Source: Brucella daejeonensis (GTDB lineage Bacteria; Pseudomonadota; Alphaproteobacteria; Rhizobiales; Rhizobiaceae). From it: DNA of 64,000 bases. Shown here piece after piece: positions 1 to 9,556 of this stretch; positions within the stretch are counted from its first letter, which is position 1; each line of letters opens with the position of its first letter. A program made the translations under genes and the position numbers. The stretch is taken from positions 248,001-312,000 of the forward strand of contig NZ_JACIJG010000003.1 of the NCBI RefSeq assembly GCF_014199265.1. Direction: 5' to 3'. The notes beneath the pieces were generated by a model. The model was given only the letters and a program-made list of their open reading frames with translations. It did no database searches and was not told the DNA's origin.

Positions 1-249
1 TGGACCGGTCTGGTGGTCGCCATCCTCGCCCGCGAAAACCCGTTCCTGCTCGTTCCGGCAGCGCTTTTCCTCGGTTTCGTGCAGGTCGGCGGCGATCTTC
101 TCGCCCGCAACATGAACATCCCGACCGAAATGGTGGGCGTCGTCACGGCGGCGATCATGGTGGGAGCGACGGCAAGCGTCATCCACAATCATCCGACCGT
201 GCTGCGGCTGATCCGAAACCTGCGCAACCGCGAAGGAGAGCAGGCATGA
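1..249 (+). CDS. Nucleoside ABC transporter permease, C-terminal part
   Basis: C-terminal 82 residues of an inner-membrane permease; the gene starts outside the window. The visible part is hydrophobic with at least two membrane segments and ends in a basic tail (LIRNLRNREGEQA). The stop overlaps the start of the next permease by an ATGA junction, so the two are translationally coupled. Together with the following permease and the nucleoside hydrolase downstream, it fits the BmpA/YufP-YufQ type of nucleoside importer, which uses two different permeases. The family call rests mostly on this context. Confidence 0.75.
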   Translation, partial: WTGLVVAILARENPFLLVPAALFLGFVQVGGDLLARNMNIPTEMVGVVTAAIMVGATASVIHNHPTVLRLIRNLRNREGEQA

Positions 250-1142
250 GCGCCGTTATCGCACAAATCCTCGACCCGACCTTTATCGGCACGGTCCTGC
301 GCGTGGCCACGCCTTTGCTGCTGGCGGCGCTCGGCGTCATGATCTCCGACCGGGCGGGCGTGCTCAATATCGGCATGGAAGGCATGATGCTGTCGGCGGC
401 GCTCATGGCCGTTCTGGCAAGTGCGGCAACGGCAAGCCCGGCTGTCGGCCTTCTGGCGGCGCTTTTGACGGGCGCGCTTCTCGGCTGGCTGATGTCGTTT
501 TCGGTCAACCGGCTCGGCACCGACCTCATCATGACCGGCATCGCGCTCAACATTGCCGCAGCGGCCGCGACCACGCTCGGGCTTTATCTCGCAACCGGCG
601 ACAAGGGCATGTCGGGCGCGCTGAAGAGCGGCTCGCTGCCAAGCCTTGCCGTGCCTTTCATCGGCAATATCCATGTCTTGTCCTTCGCCGCCCTTCTCGC
701 GGTTCCGGCGGTGAGCCTTCTCATGATGCGCACGCGCTTCGGCCTGCATCTGCGCGCCACCGGCGTGGACCCGAAATCGGCGCGCGCCGCCGGTATCCAG
801 ACAGGTCGCGTGCAGATGATGGCGCTCGTCCTCTCCGGCCTTTTCGGCGGCGCGGCAGGCGCATATCTCTCGCTCGGCTATGTCACATGGTTCGGCCAGA
901 ACATGACCGCCGGTCGCGGCTTCATCGCCATTGCAGCGGAAGTGATGGGGCAAGGCACCGCCTGGGGAACGCTGGTCGCAAGCCTCGTTCTGGCGGCGGC
1001 GGAATCGCTTGCCATTACGCTCCAGAGCCTTGGACTGCCTTTCGAACTGATGCAGATGATACCCTATCTCGTCCCGGTCGTCGTGCTGACGGTCCACGCC
1101 GCGCGCCGCCAGAAGCGGGCGCGCCAGCTCAAAAATTCATGA
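246..1142 (+). CDS. Nucleoside ABC transporter permease
   Basis: 298-residue integral membrane protein with about eight to nine hydrophobic segments. The N-terminal motif GVLNIGMEGMM and the later segment AARAAGIQTGRVQ are characteristic of the branched-chain/ribose-like permease family (BPD_transp_2), nucleoside subgroup. It forms the transmembrane pore with the preceding permease. The start is fixed by the ATGA overlap with that gene. Two catabolic genes for nucleosides follow on the same strand 12 and 25 bases apart, so import and cleavage are probably co-transcribed. Confidence 0.85.
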   Translation: MSAVIAQILDPTFIGTVLRVATPLLLAALGVMISDRAGVLNIGMEGMMLSAALMAVLASAATASPAVGLLAALLTGALLGWLMSFSVNRLGTDLIMTGIALNIAAAAATTLGLYLATGDKGMSGALKSGSLPSLAVPFIGNIHVLSFAALLAVPAVSLLMMRTRFGLHLRATGVDPKSARAAGIQTGRVQMMALVLSGLFGGAAGAYLSLGYVTWFGQNMTAGRGFIAIAAEVMGQGTAWGTLVASLVLAAAESLAITLQSLGLPFELMQMIPYLVPVVVLTVHAARRQKRARQLKNS

Positions 1143-1154
1143 AACGAGAATGAA

Positions 1155-2537
1155 ATGAAAGCCTGGGAACTGACCCGCGACCTGCTGCGCGACACCAAAC
1201 CCGTGGTGCGCACGGCGGAAGAACAGACATGGGATGCAAGCGCCGTCATGAAGGCGCAGGACGATCTCGTCGCCCTGTTCTGGAAAAGCAATGTGCCGGG
1301 ATCGGCCGCGCCCGAATGCCTGATGGCTGGCGCGCTGCAATCGCTGGAAAACAAGGGCTTCGTCCTCGCGCCCTATGAGGCGCTTCTGCGCGACGGGCTG
1401 GCGGCGCTGGAACGCGGCGATTTCGAAACGCTCTACCGCATCGACATGCGCCTGCGCATCCTGATGCGCGCGGCGCGGCCCGACCCGAACCACCCGTCGC
1501 AAAAGACCCTGCGCTATTCGTGCTGGGAAGAATTCGACGCTGCGGTTCAATGGCCTGACGATGTGGCCTACGACCTTGCATCGCAGGATTTCCGCGACCG
1601 CACCGCCGCCGGCTGGCTGGCGCAGCTCACAGGCGCTGCGGCGGGCACGGCGCTGGAAGGCTATACGGCTGAAAACATTGCCGAAGTCTTCGGCCCGATC
1701 CGCGATTATGTGCGCGAACCCAACACCTATAATGACGACATCACCTTCGAGATCGCCTTTCTGGAAGCCTTCGGCGACAAGGGTTCTGCCGTGACCGGCG
1801 CCGATATCGCCGAGCGCTGGACCTCGCTGATCCCGCTTGGCTGGTCGGCGGAGGCAATCGCGCTTTCGAACATGCGGCGCGGCCTCACCCCGCCCGAAAC
1901 CGGCACCTGCGACAACCCGTTCGACGAGTGGATCGGCGCGCAGATGCGCGGCGTCATCTGCGGCATGGTCGTGCCGGGGCGCGCCCGCGAAGCTGCGCGC
2001 CTCGCATGGATGGATGCGGAAATCTCCCATGCCGGAAACGGTATTCTGGGCGAGGTTTTCAATGCCGTCATGGCGGCGCACGCCTTCGTTGTGAAAGACA
2101 CGCGCGAATTGCTCGTCTCGACCGCAGCGCTTTTCCCGGACGAGACCGAATATGGCGCGGTGCTGGCCTTCGCGCTCGCGGCCTGCCGCTCCGCCGGCAA
2201 CTGGCAGGACGCGTGGGCGAAATGCGACGCGGAATATGCCGAATATAACTGGATTCACGTCTATCCGAACGCAGCCGCGCAAGCGATCGCGCTCTGGTTC
2301 GGCGAAGGCGATTTCGACCGCACGCTCGAAATCGTCTGCGGCATCGGCCATGACGTGGATTGCAACGCGGCGCAAATCCTCTGCGTCATCGCCATCCAGA
2401 ACGGGTGCGGCATTATTGCCGACCGCTGGTCGAAACCGCTCCTTGCCGACGACATCGTCACCTATATGCGCCGTCCGGCGAAAATCTCCTTCGACGCGCT
2501 TGTCGACCAGACGGTCAGTGCTGCGCGCAACGCATAA
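1155..2537 (+). CDS. ADP-ribosylglycohydrolase-family protein
   Basis: 460-residue cytoplasmic protein. Motifs resemble the ADP-ribosylglycohydrolase (DraG/ARH) fold: a glycine/alanine stretch followed by EGYTAENIAE, an acidic pair in YNDDITFEIAF near residue 195, the SHAGNGILGEVF helix, and HDVDCNAA near residue 400, which corresponds to the dinuclear-metal motif DTDCNA with one T-to-V change. Family members remove ADP-ribose or cleave related N-glycosidic bonds. Placed between nucleoside permeases and a nucleoside hydrolase, it more likely acts on a ribosylated nucleoside or nucleotide catabolite than on protein; that is inference. Confidence 0.75.
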   Translation: MKAWELTRDLLRDTKPVVRTAEEQTWDASAVMKAQDDLVALFWKSNVPGSAAPECLMAGALQSLENKGFVLAPYEALLRDGLAALERGDFETLYRIDMRLRILMRAARPDPNHPSQKTLRYSCWEEFDAAVQWPDDVAYDLASQDFRDRTAAGWLAQLTGAAAGTALEGYTAENIAEVFGPIRDYVREPNTYNDDITFEIAFLEAFGDKGSAVTGADIAERWTSLIPLGWSAEAIALSNMRRGLTPPETGTCDNPFDEWIGAQMRGVICGMVVPGRAREAARLAWMDAEISHAGNGILGEVFNAVMAAHAFVVKDTRELLVSTAALFPDETEYGAVLAFALAACRSAGNWQDAWAKCDAEYAEYNWIHVYPNAAAQAIALWFGEGDFDRTLEIVCGIGHDVDCNAAQILCVIAIQNGCGIIADRWSKPLLADDIVTYMRRPAKISFDALVDQTVSAARNA

Positions 2538-2562
2538 TCTCCTCCCTCATCAGGAACCTATC

Positions 2563-3498
2563 ATGGCCCGTAAAATCATTATCGATACCGATCCCGGACA
2601 GGACGACGCAGTCGCCATTCTTCTGGCGCTGGCAAGCCCCGAACTCGACATTCTCGGCATCACCGCCGTCGCCGGAAACGGCCCGCTGGCGCGCACCGAG
2701 ATCAATGCGCGCACGATCTGCGAAGTGGCGAAAAAGCCGGAAACAAAGGTGTTCGCAGGCTCCATTCGCCCTCTGGTGCGCCCGCTCGTGACGGCTGAAA
2801 ACGTCCATGGCAAGACCGGCCTCGACGGTTATGACCTGCCCGCCCCGACCATGCCGCTCCAGCCGCAGCACGGCGTCGATTTCATCATCGAAACGCTGAT
2901 GAAGGAAGAGCCGGGCACCGTCACGCTCTGCCCGCTCGGGCCGCTGACCAACATCGCTTCCGCGCTGATCCGCGAGCCGAAGATCGCCGGACGCGTCAAG
3001 GAAATCGTGCTGATGGGCGGCGGCTATTTCGAGGGCGGCAACATCACGCCTTCGGCGGAATTCAACATCTATGTCGATCCGCACGCCGCATCTGTCGTTT
3101 TCAAATCCGGCATTCAGATCACCATGATGCCGCTCGACGTCACGCACAAGGTGCTGACGACCGAAAAGCGCATCGCCGCCATTCGCGGCATCGGCACCCA
3201 TGTCGGCGAGGTGGTCGCGGCATGGCTCGAATTCTTCGAGCGCTATGACGAGGCCAAATACGGCACCGATGGCGGCCCGCTGCACGATCCGAACGTCATC
3301 GCCTATCTCCTCAAGCCGGAACTTTATTCCGGCCGTCACTGCAATGTCGAAATCGAGATCAATTCGGAGCTGACCATCGGCGAAACGGTCGTCGACTGGT
3401 GGGAAGTGACCGACCGCCCGAGGAACGCATTCTTCATCAAGGATGTGGACGCGGACGGCTTCTTCAATCTGCTGACCGAGCGCCTTGCAACGCTCTAA
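2563..3498 (+). CDS. Inosine/uridine-preferring nucleoside hydrolase
   Basis: 311-residue enzyme that hydrolyses the N-glycosidic bond of imported nucleosides to free base and ribose. The N-terminal Ca2+-binding motif DTDPGQDDA (residues 8-16) is diagnostic of the IunH/RihA family. MGGGYFEGGN, EFNIYVDPHAA and the C-terminal HDP motif are also present. The ATG at 2563 places the DTDPG motif at the usual distance from the N terminus; upstream codons in the same frame are a shadow of the previous gene. The released ribose could be handled by the convergent ribokinase. A terminator follows. Confidence 0.95.
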   Translation: MARKIIIDTDPGQDDAVAILLALASPELDILGITAVAGNGPLARTEINARTICEVAKKPETKVFAGSIRPLVRPLVTAENVHGKTGLDGYDLPAPTMPLQPQHGVDFIIETLMKEEPGTVTLCPLGPLTNIASALIREPKIAGRVKEIVLMGGGYFEGGNITPSAEFNIYVDPHAASVVFKSGIQITMMPLDVTHKVLTTEKRIAAIRGIGTHVGEVVAAWLEFFERYDEAKYGTDGGPLHDPNVIAYLLKPELYSGRHCNVEIEINSELTIGETVVDWWEVTDRPRNAFFIKDVDADGFFNLLTERLATL

Positions 3499-3518
3499 AT
3501 CATGATTTGGCCACAAAG

Positions 3519-3552
3519 AAGCCGCGATTGCCTTGTTTTCGCGGCTTTTTTG
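3519..3552 (+). terminator. Rho-independent terminator of the nucleoside operon
   Basis: Perfect 9-bp stem (AAGCCGCGA paired with TCGCGGCTT) around an 11-base loop, followed by a T run, 21 bases after the nucleoside hydrolase stop codon. Confidence 0.85.
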
Positions 3553-3655
3553 CCTTGTTTGACGTGGTGTTTTCGTGCCTTTCTCCGCTCATATTGAGCG
3601 AAACCGGCGTAAAACGCCCCTGATCGTCACTTTGCCATAATTTGCGAAGGCAGGT

Positions 3656-4591
3656 TCAGGGCTGGCTTTGCAGCAGCGCCGCCACTTCCGCCGCCGTCGG
3701 CGCAGCGCTTCCCGCGCCGACACGCGTGACGGCGATCGCACCGGCAGCCGAACCGTATCGCACGCAATCGTGCAGGGACTGGCCCTGCGAAAATGCGGTC
3801 GCGAAACCGCCATTGAAACTGTCGCCCGCCGCGACCGTATCCACCACCTTCACCTTGAACGGCGCGAAGTGTTTCACCTCGTCCGCCGTCACCAGAAGCG
3901 CGCCGCGACCGCCAAGCTTGACGACGACGATCTTCGGGCCGCGCTCCAGAAGAATGCGCGCGGCGGCTTCCGCCGAAGCGAGATCGGTCGGCTCGATGCC
4001 GGTGATCTCGGCCGCTTCCGTTTCGTTGGGGGAAATGATGTCGGTCACGGCGATGAGATCGGCCATGCGGCTTGCATCGCCCACCGGCGCCGGATCGAGC
4101 AGAACCGTGCCGCCCGCCGCCCGCACGGCTTTCGCCACCGCCAGATTGGCTTCATGCGGAACCTCGCGCTGCAACAGCGTGATCTTTGCCCTGGCAATGT
4201 CGGCGGCACAGACATCGATATCGGCGGCCGACCAGCGCGCATTGGCACCGGCGCAGACCGCAATCGTATTCTGTCCCGCTTCCTCGACCTGAATGATCGC
4301 CATGCCGGTATCCACCCCCTCGATCACGCGCACGCCATCGGTGTCGAGGCCGAATTCCTGCATCTGCCTGACCGCAAGCGCGCCGAAGGCGTCATTGCCC
4401 ACGGCCCCGACGAAGCGAATTTCCCCGCCAAGTCTTGCGACCGCAACGGCCTGATTGGCCCCCTTGCCGCCCAGGCCTATGCCATAGCCGGTGGCGTTCA
4501 CGGTCTGCCCCGGACGCGGCAGGACGGGCATTCTGGCGCTGACATCGACGTTGACACTGCCGAAAACGAAAATCTTCAATGGTCTCTCCAT
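3656..4591 (-). CDS. rbsK: Ribokinase
   Basis: 311-residue PfkB-family sugar kinase that phosphorylates ribose to ribose 5-phosphate. It has the N-terminal GSVNVD motif, the [16 protein letters not shown] motif near residue 40, [11 protein letters not shown] mid-protein, and the C-terminal catalytic signature [13 protein letters not shown], where the D of GD is the catalytic base. It converges on the nucleoside hydrolase, consistent with using the ribose made there. The ATG at 4591 has no good Shine-Dalgarno, but GGAGAG lies just upstream of a TTG four codons downstream, so a TTG start is possible. Confidence 0.93.
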   Translation of the reverse strand: MERPLKIFVFGSVNVDVSARMPVLPRPGQTVNATGYGIGLGGKGANQAVAVARLGGEIRFVGAVGNDAFGALAVRQMQEFGLDTDGVRVIEGVDTGMAIIQVEEAGQNTIAVCAGANARWSAADIDVCAADIARAKITLLQREVPHEANLAVAKAVRAAGGTVLLDPAPVGDASRMADLIAVTDIISPNETEAAEITGIEPTDLASAEAAARILLERGPKIVVVKLGGRGALLVTADEVKHFAPFKVKVVDTVAAGDSFNGGFATAFSQGQSLHDCVRYGSAAGAIAVTRVGAGSAAPTAAEVAALLQSQP

Positions 4592-4661
4592 CGCTTTGCT
4601 GCCGCAACATAACCGCGCCGGAGCAAAACTTCCATGTCGGGCTTTCGCCATGCACAGAGAG

Positions 4662-4688
4662 AAAAAAAGCCGCGGATTTCTCCGCAGC
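4662..4688 (-). terminator. Minus-strand terminator between phoX and rbsK
   Basis: Read on the minus strand, GCTGCGGA pairs with TCCGCGGC (one G-U pair) around a GAAA-type loop and runs directly into seven T residues. It would stop phosphatase transcripts before rbsK. Confidence 0.75.
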
Positions 4689-4778
4689 TCCATTGCGACT
4701 CCATTAAATGAACCTATTCGGCCTTGAGGAACTCGCCCACTTCCTGTCAGCGGTGCTGAACTCGATGAAGCTTTGGCG

Positions 4779-4806
4779 AAGGCCCCCGGATTTCGCCGGG
4801 GGCCTT
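4779..4806. terminator. Strong GC hairpin after phoX
   Basis: AAGGCCCCCGG and its exact complement CCGGGGGCCTT flank a six-base loop, 10 bases past the phosphatase stop. There is no T tract, so it may protect the mRNA 3' end rather than terminate; a typical terminator lies 90 bases further on. Confidence 0.6.
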
Positions 4807-4815
4807 GCGCAACAC

Positions 4816-6807
4816 TTAAATAGCGATCTTGCCGCCGCCCTGTTTGGTGATCGCCACCACGGCGGGCCGGACCGGCATATCGTCCTTGAAATCCGGCCAG
4901 CGGGTGGACAGGTCCTCGTAATAGGACGGGCGGCCATGACCGTCCCAATCCTCGCCGCCATCGCCCGGATGCTGCACGGCGACGAAAGCCGTCTCGTCAT
5001 CCGGCGCGAATAGCGGGCCGCACATTTCGGCTCCGACCGGCACGCGGTAGAACAGTTTCGACGTCGCGCGCGCATCGCCTTGCGTATCGACGGCCCAAAG
5101 CCCGTCGGTGCGGCCCGTCGCCTTGTTGCTGTTTCCGTCGGTTGCGACCCACAGGCGCCCCGCACTGTCCACGGCGGCATTGTCCGGCATACCGAACCAG
5201 CCATTGCGCGTCGTATCGGTGGAGAAGCTTGCTCCGACCTCCGCGACCGAAGGATCGCCGCATTTCAGCAGCACTTCCCACTTGCCGGCGGTGGCGGCAA
5301 AATCCTCGCCGTCTTCCGCGATCTCGATGATGTGGCCGAAGGCGTTCCTGGCGCGCGGATTGGCGGCATCCGCCTGATCGTCCTTGCGCTTGGTATTGTT
5401 GGTCAGCATGACATAGACACGGCCATTGACCGGGTTCGGCTGCACGTCCTCCGGGCGGTCCATCTTGGTGGCGCCGAGAAGATCGGCCGCACGGCGCGTT
5501 TCGATCAGCACGTCGGCCTGGCTTTTGAAGCCGTTCTGTTCGCTCAGCGGACCCTGGCCGAACACCAGCGGCATCCATTCGACCTTGCCGTCCTCATGGA
5601 ATTTCGCCACATGAAGCGTGCCTTCATCGAGCAGATCCATATTGGCCGCACGGTCATCCGGGTTGAACCTGCCCGCCGTCACGAACTTGTAGACATAGTC
5701 GAAACGCTCGTCGTCGCCGAGATAGAAGACGACGCGCCCATCCTTGCTGACGATGGATTCCGCACCTTCATGCTTGAAACGGCCAAGGGCGGTCCGCTTT
5801 CTGGGAACCGAGTTCGGATCGGACACATCGACCTCGACGATCCAGCCGAAACGGTTCGGTTCGTTCGGCTCCTTTGAAACATCGAAACGGTCGTAGAAGC
5901 GTCCCCATTCATAAGCGCCTTCGGGAATGCCCATGCGCTCGTAATTGGCCTTTTCGGCGTGGCCTTCCGGCAGTTCGCCCATGAAATAGCCGTGGATGTT
6001 TTCCTCGGCCATGATGTAGGTGCCCCACGGGGTGACGCCGCCCGCGCAATTGTTGACCGTGCCGAAAACCCTGGTTCCCGACGGATCGGCATTGGTCCTG
6101 ACGCGATCATGACCAGCGACCGGACCGCTCAGCGCCATTTCGGTATTGGCGGTGATGCGGCGATTGTTTGCGCCTTCCCGAACCGGCTGCCATTTGCCGT
6201 TCTGCTTGCGGATTTCGACAATCGTGCCGCCATGCGCGGCCATTTCGATATCCACCTGCTCTTTTGACAGCGGCGCCTGTTCGACCTTGCCGTCAACGAT
6301 CTTGACGAGGCCGGGAAACATCAGATGCGGGTTGGTGTACTCATGATTGACCACGAGAAGGCCGTGCTCCGCCGAACCGTCGATCGGAATATAGCCGACA
6401 TAATCGTTGTTATAGCCGAACTGGCGCGCCTGCGCTTCGGCGGACTGTCTGGTCGGGTCGAATTCCGGCGCATCGGCGAAAAGCTTGTCGCCCCAGCGCA
6501 AAAGCACGTCGGCATCATAGCCTTCGGCGACATGGTGACGGGCATCCACACCGGCTTCCACTTCCTTGAAGTTGAAGGCCGAGCCGGAGGCGGCGCGTGC
6601 CTCGCCCGCGCTCAGCAGAGCCGCAGGGCTGACCGTCGCCGCGATGGCGGAAACGGCAAGCGAGCCGCGCAGAAAGCCGCGACGGGAAAAGCGACGGCCG
6701 ATGATTTCCCCCATGGTGGGGTTATCGGACAGGTTGCGCGGTTCCGCATCCGCTTCTTCCAACTGGCTGGTCCTAAACAGACTTTGCTGGGAAAGATTCT
6801 CTGACAT
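4816..6807 (-). CDS. phoX: PhoX-family phosphatase (DUF839), Tat-exported
   Basis: 663-residue phosphatase of the PhoX/DUF839 type: Ca/Fe-dependent enzymes that release phosphate from organic esters in the periplasm. A twin-arginine signal is clear (SRRGFLRG at residues 41-48, hydrophobic stretch, A-x-A site near residue 72), so it is exported folded. Conserved-looking segments include [34 protein letters not shown] and [20 protein letters not shown] lies just upstream of the ATG at 6807. The DNA from 34 bases upstream of the start is a palindromic repeat, so the promoter must lie in or beyond it. Confidence 0.92.
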   Translation of the reverse strand: MSENLSQQSLFRTSQLEEADAEPRNLSDNPTMGEIIGRRFSRRGFLRGSLAVSAIAATVSPAALLSAGEARAASGSAFNFKEVEAGVDARHHVAEGYDADVLLRWGDKLFADAPEFDPTRQSAEAQARQFGYNNDYVGYIPIDGSAEHGLLVVNHEYTNPHLMFPGLVKIVDGKVEQAPLSKEQVDIEMAAHGGTIVEIRKQNGKWQPVREGANNRRITANTEMALSGPVAGHDRVRTNADPSGTRVFGTVNNCAGGVTPWGTYIMAEENIHGYFMGELPEGHAEKANYERMGIPEGAYEWGRFYDRFDVSKEPNEPNRFGWIVEVDVSDPNSVPRKRTALGRFKHEGAESIVSKDGRVVFYLGDDERFDYVYKFVTAGRFNPDDRAANMDLLDEGTLHVAKFHEDGKVEWMPLVFGQGPLSEQNGFKSQADVLIETRRAADLLGATKMDRPEDVQPNPVNGRVYVMLTNNTKRKDDQADAANPRARNAFGHIIEIAEDGEDFAATAGKWEVLLKCGDPSVAEVGASFSTDTTRNGWFGMPDNAAVDSAGRLWVATDGNSNKATGRTDGLWAVDTQGDARATSKLFYRVPVGAEMCGPLFAPDDETAFVAVQHPGDGGEDWDGHGRPSYYEDLSTRWPDFKDDMPVRPAVVAITKQGGGKIAI

Positions 6808-6840
6808 TGCTGGCTTCCTAACGACCGGTGGAACTGCAAA

Positions 6841-6992
6841 TTGACACTACAGTTGCATTCTTCGTGATGTCGGGCTGCAAAGAGCGATTTGTCTGCGCTC
6901 CGGTGCTCACATACGTTCAAGTATGCTCCGCTCCGGTGCTCGAAAATCACCCTTTTCGCCACGACCTGACGAATTTGCAGCTATAGTGTTAG
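6841..6992. repeat. Complete 152-bp palindromic repeat (Bru-RS-like)
   Basis: Imperfect palindrome running from TTGACACTACAG to CTATAGTGTTAG and centred on CATACgttcaaGTATG. Both arms carry CTCCGGTGCTC next to the centre. It aligns along its length with the copy at 60383-60531. I recognise it from memory as resembling the Brucella Bru-RS repeats; the naming needs a database check. It fills most of the phoX-MFS intergenic space. Confidence 0.75.
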
Positions 6993-7126
6993 AAGCACTC
7001 CATGACAGCCGGACGACATGCCGCCCGCCCCGCACCGAAAGTTTTCGCCTGCCGTTGATAATGATTTTGCCGACAAGTCCGCTTTCGGATAAAACCTTCC
7101 CAATTTTCCAGAGGGAAGGGTTGACG

Positions 7127-8323
7127 ATGACCGATGTTTCGGCCGCACGACGCAATATTATTGTCCTGACGATCGCGCAGGCGCTTGGCGCTTCAAGCCC
7201 GCCCATCGTGGTCTCGCTCGGCGGGCTTGTCGGGCAGAAACTCTCGTCCGATCCGACGCTTGTGACCCTCCCTGTCAGCCTGTTCAATCTCGGCCTTGCG
7301 CTGGGAACCCTGCCCGCGGCCTTCTTGATGCGCCAGTTCGGGCGGCGCAACGCCTATATGCTGGGTGCGCTTGTCGGCACACTTTCCGGCGTGATCACGA
7401 CGATGGGCATTTTTGCCGCTTCCTTCGTCATCTTCTGTCTGGGCACGCTGACCGCCGGACTATATGCGGCCTATGTGCAGAGCTACCGTTTCGCGGCCAC
7501 CGATGCGGCGACCGACGACATGAAGGCGCGGGCCATTTCCTGGGTCATGGTCGGCGGTCTCGTTGCGGCGATTGTCGGTCCGCAGCTCGTTATCTGGACG
7601 CGCGACACCATTCCCGATGCAATGTTCGCCGGGAGCTTTCTCAGCCTTGCGATCCTCGGACTGCTCGCCCTGCCCGTCCTGATGCTGCTGCGGGCGCCGA
7701 AGGTCAGAAAAGTTGCCGGAGCGCCGGTGGATACAGGCCGCCCGCTCGCCGAAATCCTCCGCTCGCCCCGCTTCATCCTGTCCGTTGCCGCAGGCGTCTG
7801 CTCCTACGCGCTGATGACATTCGTGATGACGGCGGCGCCCATCGCGATGGTGGGGCACGGCCATTCCGTCGATAACGCCGCGTTGGGCATCCAGTGGCAC
7901 GTGCTGGCCATGTTCGGTCCAAGCTTCTTTACCGGAAAGCTCATCACCCGTTTCGGCAAGGAAAAGATCACCGCGCTGGGCCTCGTGCTGATAGCCTTCG
8001 CCGCGATTACGGCACTTGGCGGTTTCGATGTCGGCCATTTCTGGGGCGCGCTCATCCTTCTCGGCATCGGCTGGAATTTCGGCTTCATCGGGGCCACCGC
8101 CATGGTGACCGATTGCCATACGCCCGCCGAACGCGGCAAGGCGCAGGGCGCGAACGATTTCATCGTCTTCGGCACCGTGGCCTGCGCTTCGTTCTTTGCC
8201 GGTTCGCTGCTGCACTCTTCGGGTTGGGAGACGATCAACTGGCTGGTGTTCCCGGCGGTGACGCTCGTCCTCGTGCCGCTCATCCTGCGCCTGAAACCGA
8301 AACGCGCCACGGCTCAAGCGTAG
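7127..8323 (+). CDS. MFS transporter
   Basis: 398-residue membrane protein with about twelve hydrophobic segments and the typical MFS loop between TM2 and TM3 (MRQFGRRNAYMLG, residues 67-79). A second half follows a hydrophilic central loop (LLRAPKVRKVAGAPVDTG). The start at 7127 is preceded by GAGGGAAGGG; codons upstream in this frame lie in the repeat. Substrate is unknown and neighbours do not identify it. Confidence 0.85.
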   Translation: MTDVSAARRNIIVLTIAQALGASSPPIVVSLGGLVGQKLSSDPTLVTLPVSLFNLGLALGTLPAAFLMRQFGRRNAYMLGALVGTLSGVITTMGIFAASFVIFCLGTLTAGLYAAYVQSYRFAATDAATDDMKARAISWVMVGGLVAAIVGPQLVIWTRDTIPDAMFAGSFLSLAILGLLALPVLMLLRAPKVRKVAGAPVDTGRPLAEILRSPRFILSVAAGVCSYALMTFVMTAAPIAMVGHGHSVDNAALGIQWHVLAMFGPSFFTGKLITRFGKEKITALGLVLIAFAAITALGGFDVGHFWGALILLGIGWNFGFIGATAMVTDCHTPAERGKAQGANDFIVFGTVACASFFAGSLLHSSGWETINWLVFPAVTLVLVPLILRLKPKRATAQA

Positions 8324-8348
8324 GATACGCCTTGCGTCTCCGGCATTT

Positions 8349-8864
8349 TCAGCCGTCACATTCGACAAAGGCCCTATAGATGGTTTCCTGATCCGCGCCG
8401 CTTCTGATGGCCTTGATTGCATCGGGCAATCGAAGCTGGCGCGCGATTTGCGAGAGAAGTTTCAGATAATGGCCCTGATCGCCCTGCGGCGTCAGAATCG
8501 GGCAGACGATATCGACCGGCTCCTCGTCCACGGCTTCGAAATCGATCGGCTTGGCCAGCCGTATCAGCAGTATGAACGGCGCGCTTATGCTTTTTACCGG
8601 GGCATGGGGGATGGCAATGCCCGCACCGATGCCGGTCGATCCCAACTCTTCGCGGCCCTGCAGCGCGCCCAGAATTTCCTCCGCAGCGACACCCAGTCTG
8701 GCGGCAGCGGTTTCCGCCACGAATTTGAGGAGCTTGGGTTTCGAGGAAATCGATACGTCGATGAGCACATCGTCCGACTTCATGACCTCAGAGATCTGCA
8801 TGAACTTGCCTGCTTCCATTCGTTTGTCGCCGCCTTGGCCACCTGTTTTTCCTGTCGGCTTCAT
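8349..8864 (-). CDS. ptsN: PTS IIA protein of the PtsN (EIIA-Ntr) type
   Basis: 171-residue phosphocarrier of the nitrogen-PTS IIA family. The phospho-accepting histidine is H87 in GAGIAIPHAPV, and the PTS_EIIA_2 fold covers roughly residues 23-168. Its ATG overlaps the kdpE stop as ATGA, which fixes the start and implies coupled synthesis. In E. coli, PtsN is known to bind and modulate the KdpD kinase, so a dedicated paralogue in the kdp operon suggests local control of K+ uptake. The first 20 residues are not typical of the family; an internal start at MEAGKF or MQISEV is possible. Confidence 0.87.
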   Translation of the reverse strand: MKPTGKTGGQGGDKRMEAGKFMQISEVMKSDDVLIDVSISSKPKLLKFVAETAAARLGVAAEEILGALQGREELGSTGIGAGIAIPHAPVKSISAPFILLIRLAKPIDFEAVDEEPVDIVCPILTPQGDQGHYLKLLSQIARQLRLPDAIKAIRSGADQETIYRAFVECDG

Positions 8865-9556
8865 TCGACTTCGCGCAACCGGTAGCCGACCCCGGTCTCG
8901 GTTGTGATATATTGCGGTTCATCCGGGCTTCGTTCGATCTTCTGGCGAAGCTGGCGGACATAGACGCGCAGATACTGGACGTCGGCCGAGACACCCCAGA
9001 CCTGATTGAGCAGGTGCTGATGTGTAATGACCTTGCCTGCGTGCTGTACCAGGACCCGCAGGATGTCGTACTCCTTCGGAGAAAGCTTCACCTCCTTTTC
9101 ACCGACTTTCACGATCCTCTTGACGAGATCGACGGACAGGTCCCCGGTCTGGAAGATCGGCCGCTCTCCCTGCTGCTGGAGCCTGTGCCGAAGGGCGACG
9201 CGAATGCGCGCGACGAGTTCCCTCGTGCCGAAGGGCTTGGTTACATAGTCGTCGGCGCCCAGTTCGAGCGCCTTGACGATGCCCGCTTCGTCCGTGCGGC
9301 TCGACAGGATGATGATCGGGAGTTCAAGAAATTCGGCGCGCCATTTGGCCAGAAGGTCATGTCCCTGCATGTCGGGCAGGCCGAGGTCGAGGAGGATGAG
9401 GTCGGGATGCTCGCTCCCGACCTTCTGCATGGCGTCCAGCGCGTTGGTCGCCTCCAGAATTGCATAGCCTTCGGCGGTCAGGCCGATACGCAGCAATTTC
9501 CGGATCGGCGGCTCGTCGTCGACAACAAGAATTCTGACGGTCGGATTGGTCATCAC
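8861..9556 (-). CDS. kdpE: KdpE response regulator
   Basis: 231-residue OmpR-family regulator: receiver domain with acidic pocket VVDDE (residues 11-15), phospho-acceptor D57 in LLDLGLPD, the conserved lysine in TKPF, then a winged-helix DNA-binding domain ending VGYRLREVE. It is the cognate partner of KdpD and activates kdp transcription under K+ limitation. The longest frame uses GTG at 9556; ATG at 9553 overlaps the kdpD stop by one base (TGATG) and is equally likely (230 residues). Confidence 0.95.
   Translation of the reverse strand: MMTNPTVRILVVDDEPPIRKLLRIGLTAEGYAILEATNALDAMQKVGSEHPDLILLDLGLPDMQGHDLLAKWRAEFLELPIIILSSRTDEAGIVKALELGADDYVTKPFGTRELVARIRVALRHRLQQQGERPIFQTGDLSVDLVKRIVKVGEKEVKLSPKEYDILRVLVQHAGKVITHQHLLNQVWGVSADVQYLRVYVRQLRQKIERSPDEPQYITTETGVGYRLREVE

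Noticed and set aside
6807-6870. Possible PhoB box (CTGTAGT-GTCA-ATTTGCA) upstream of phoX
   Set aside because: Only one half fits the CTGTCAT pattern, and the sequence belongs to the end of the palindromic repeat.
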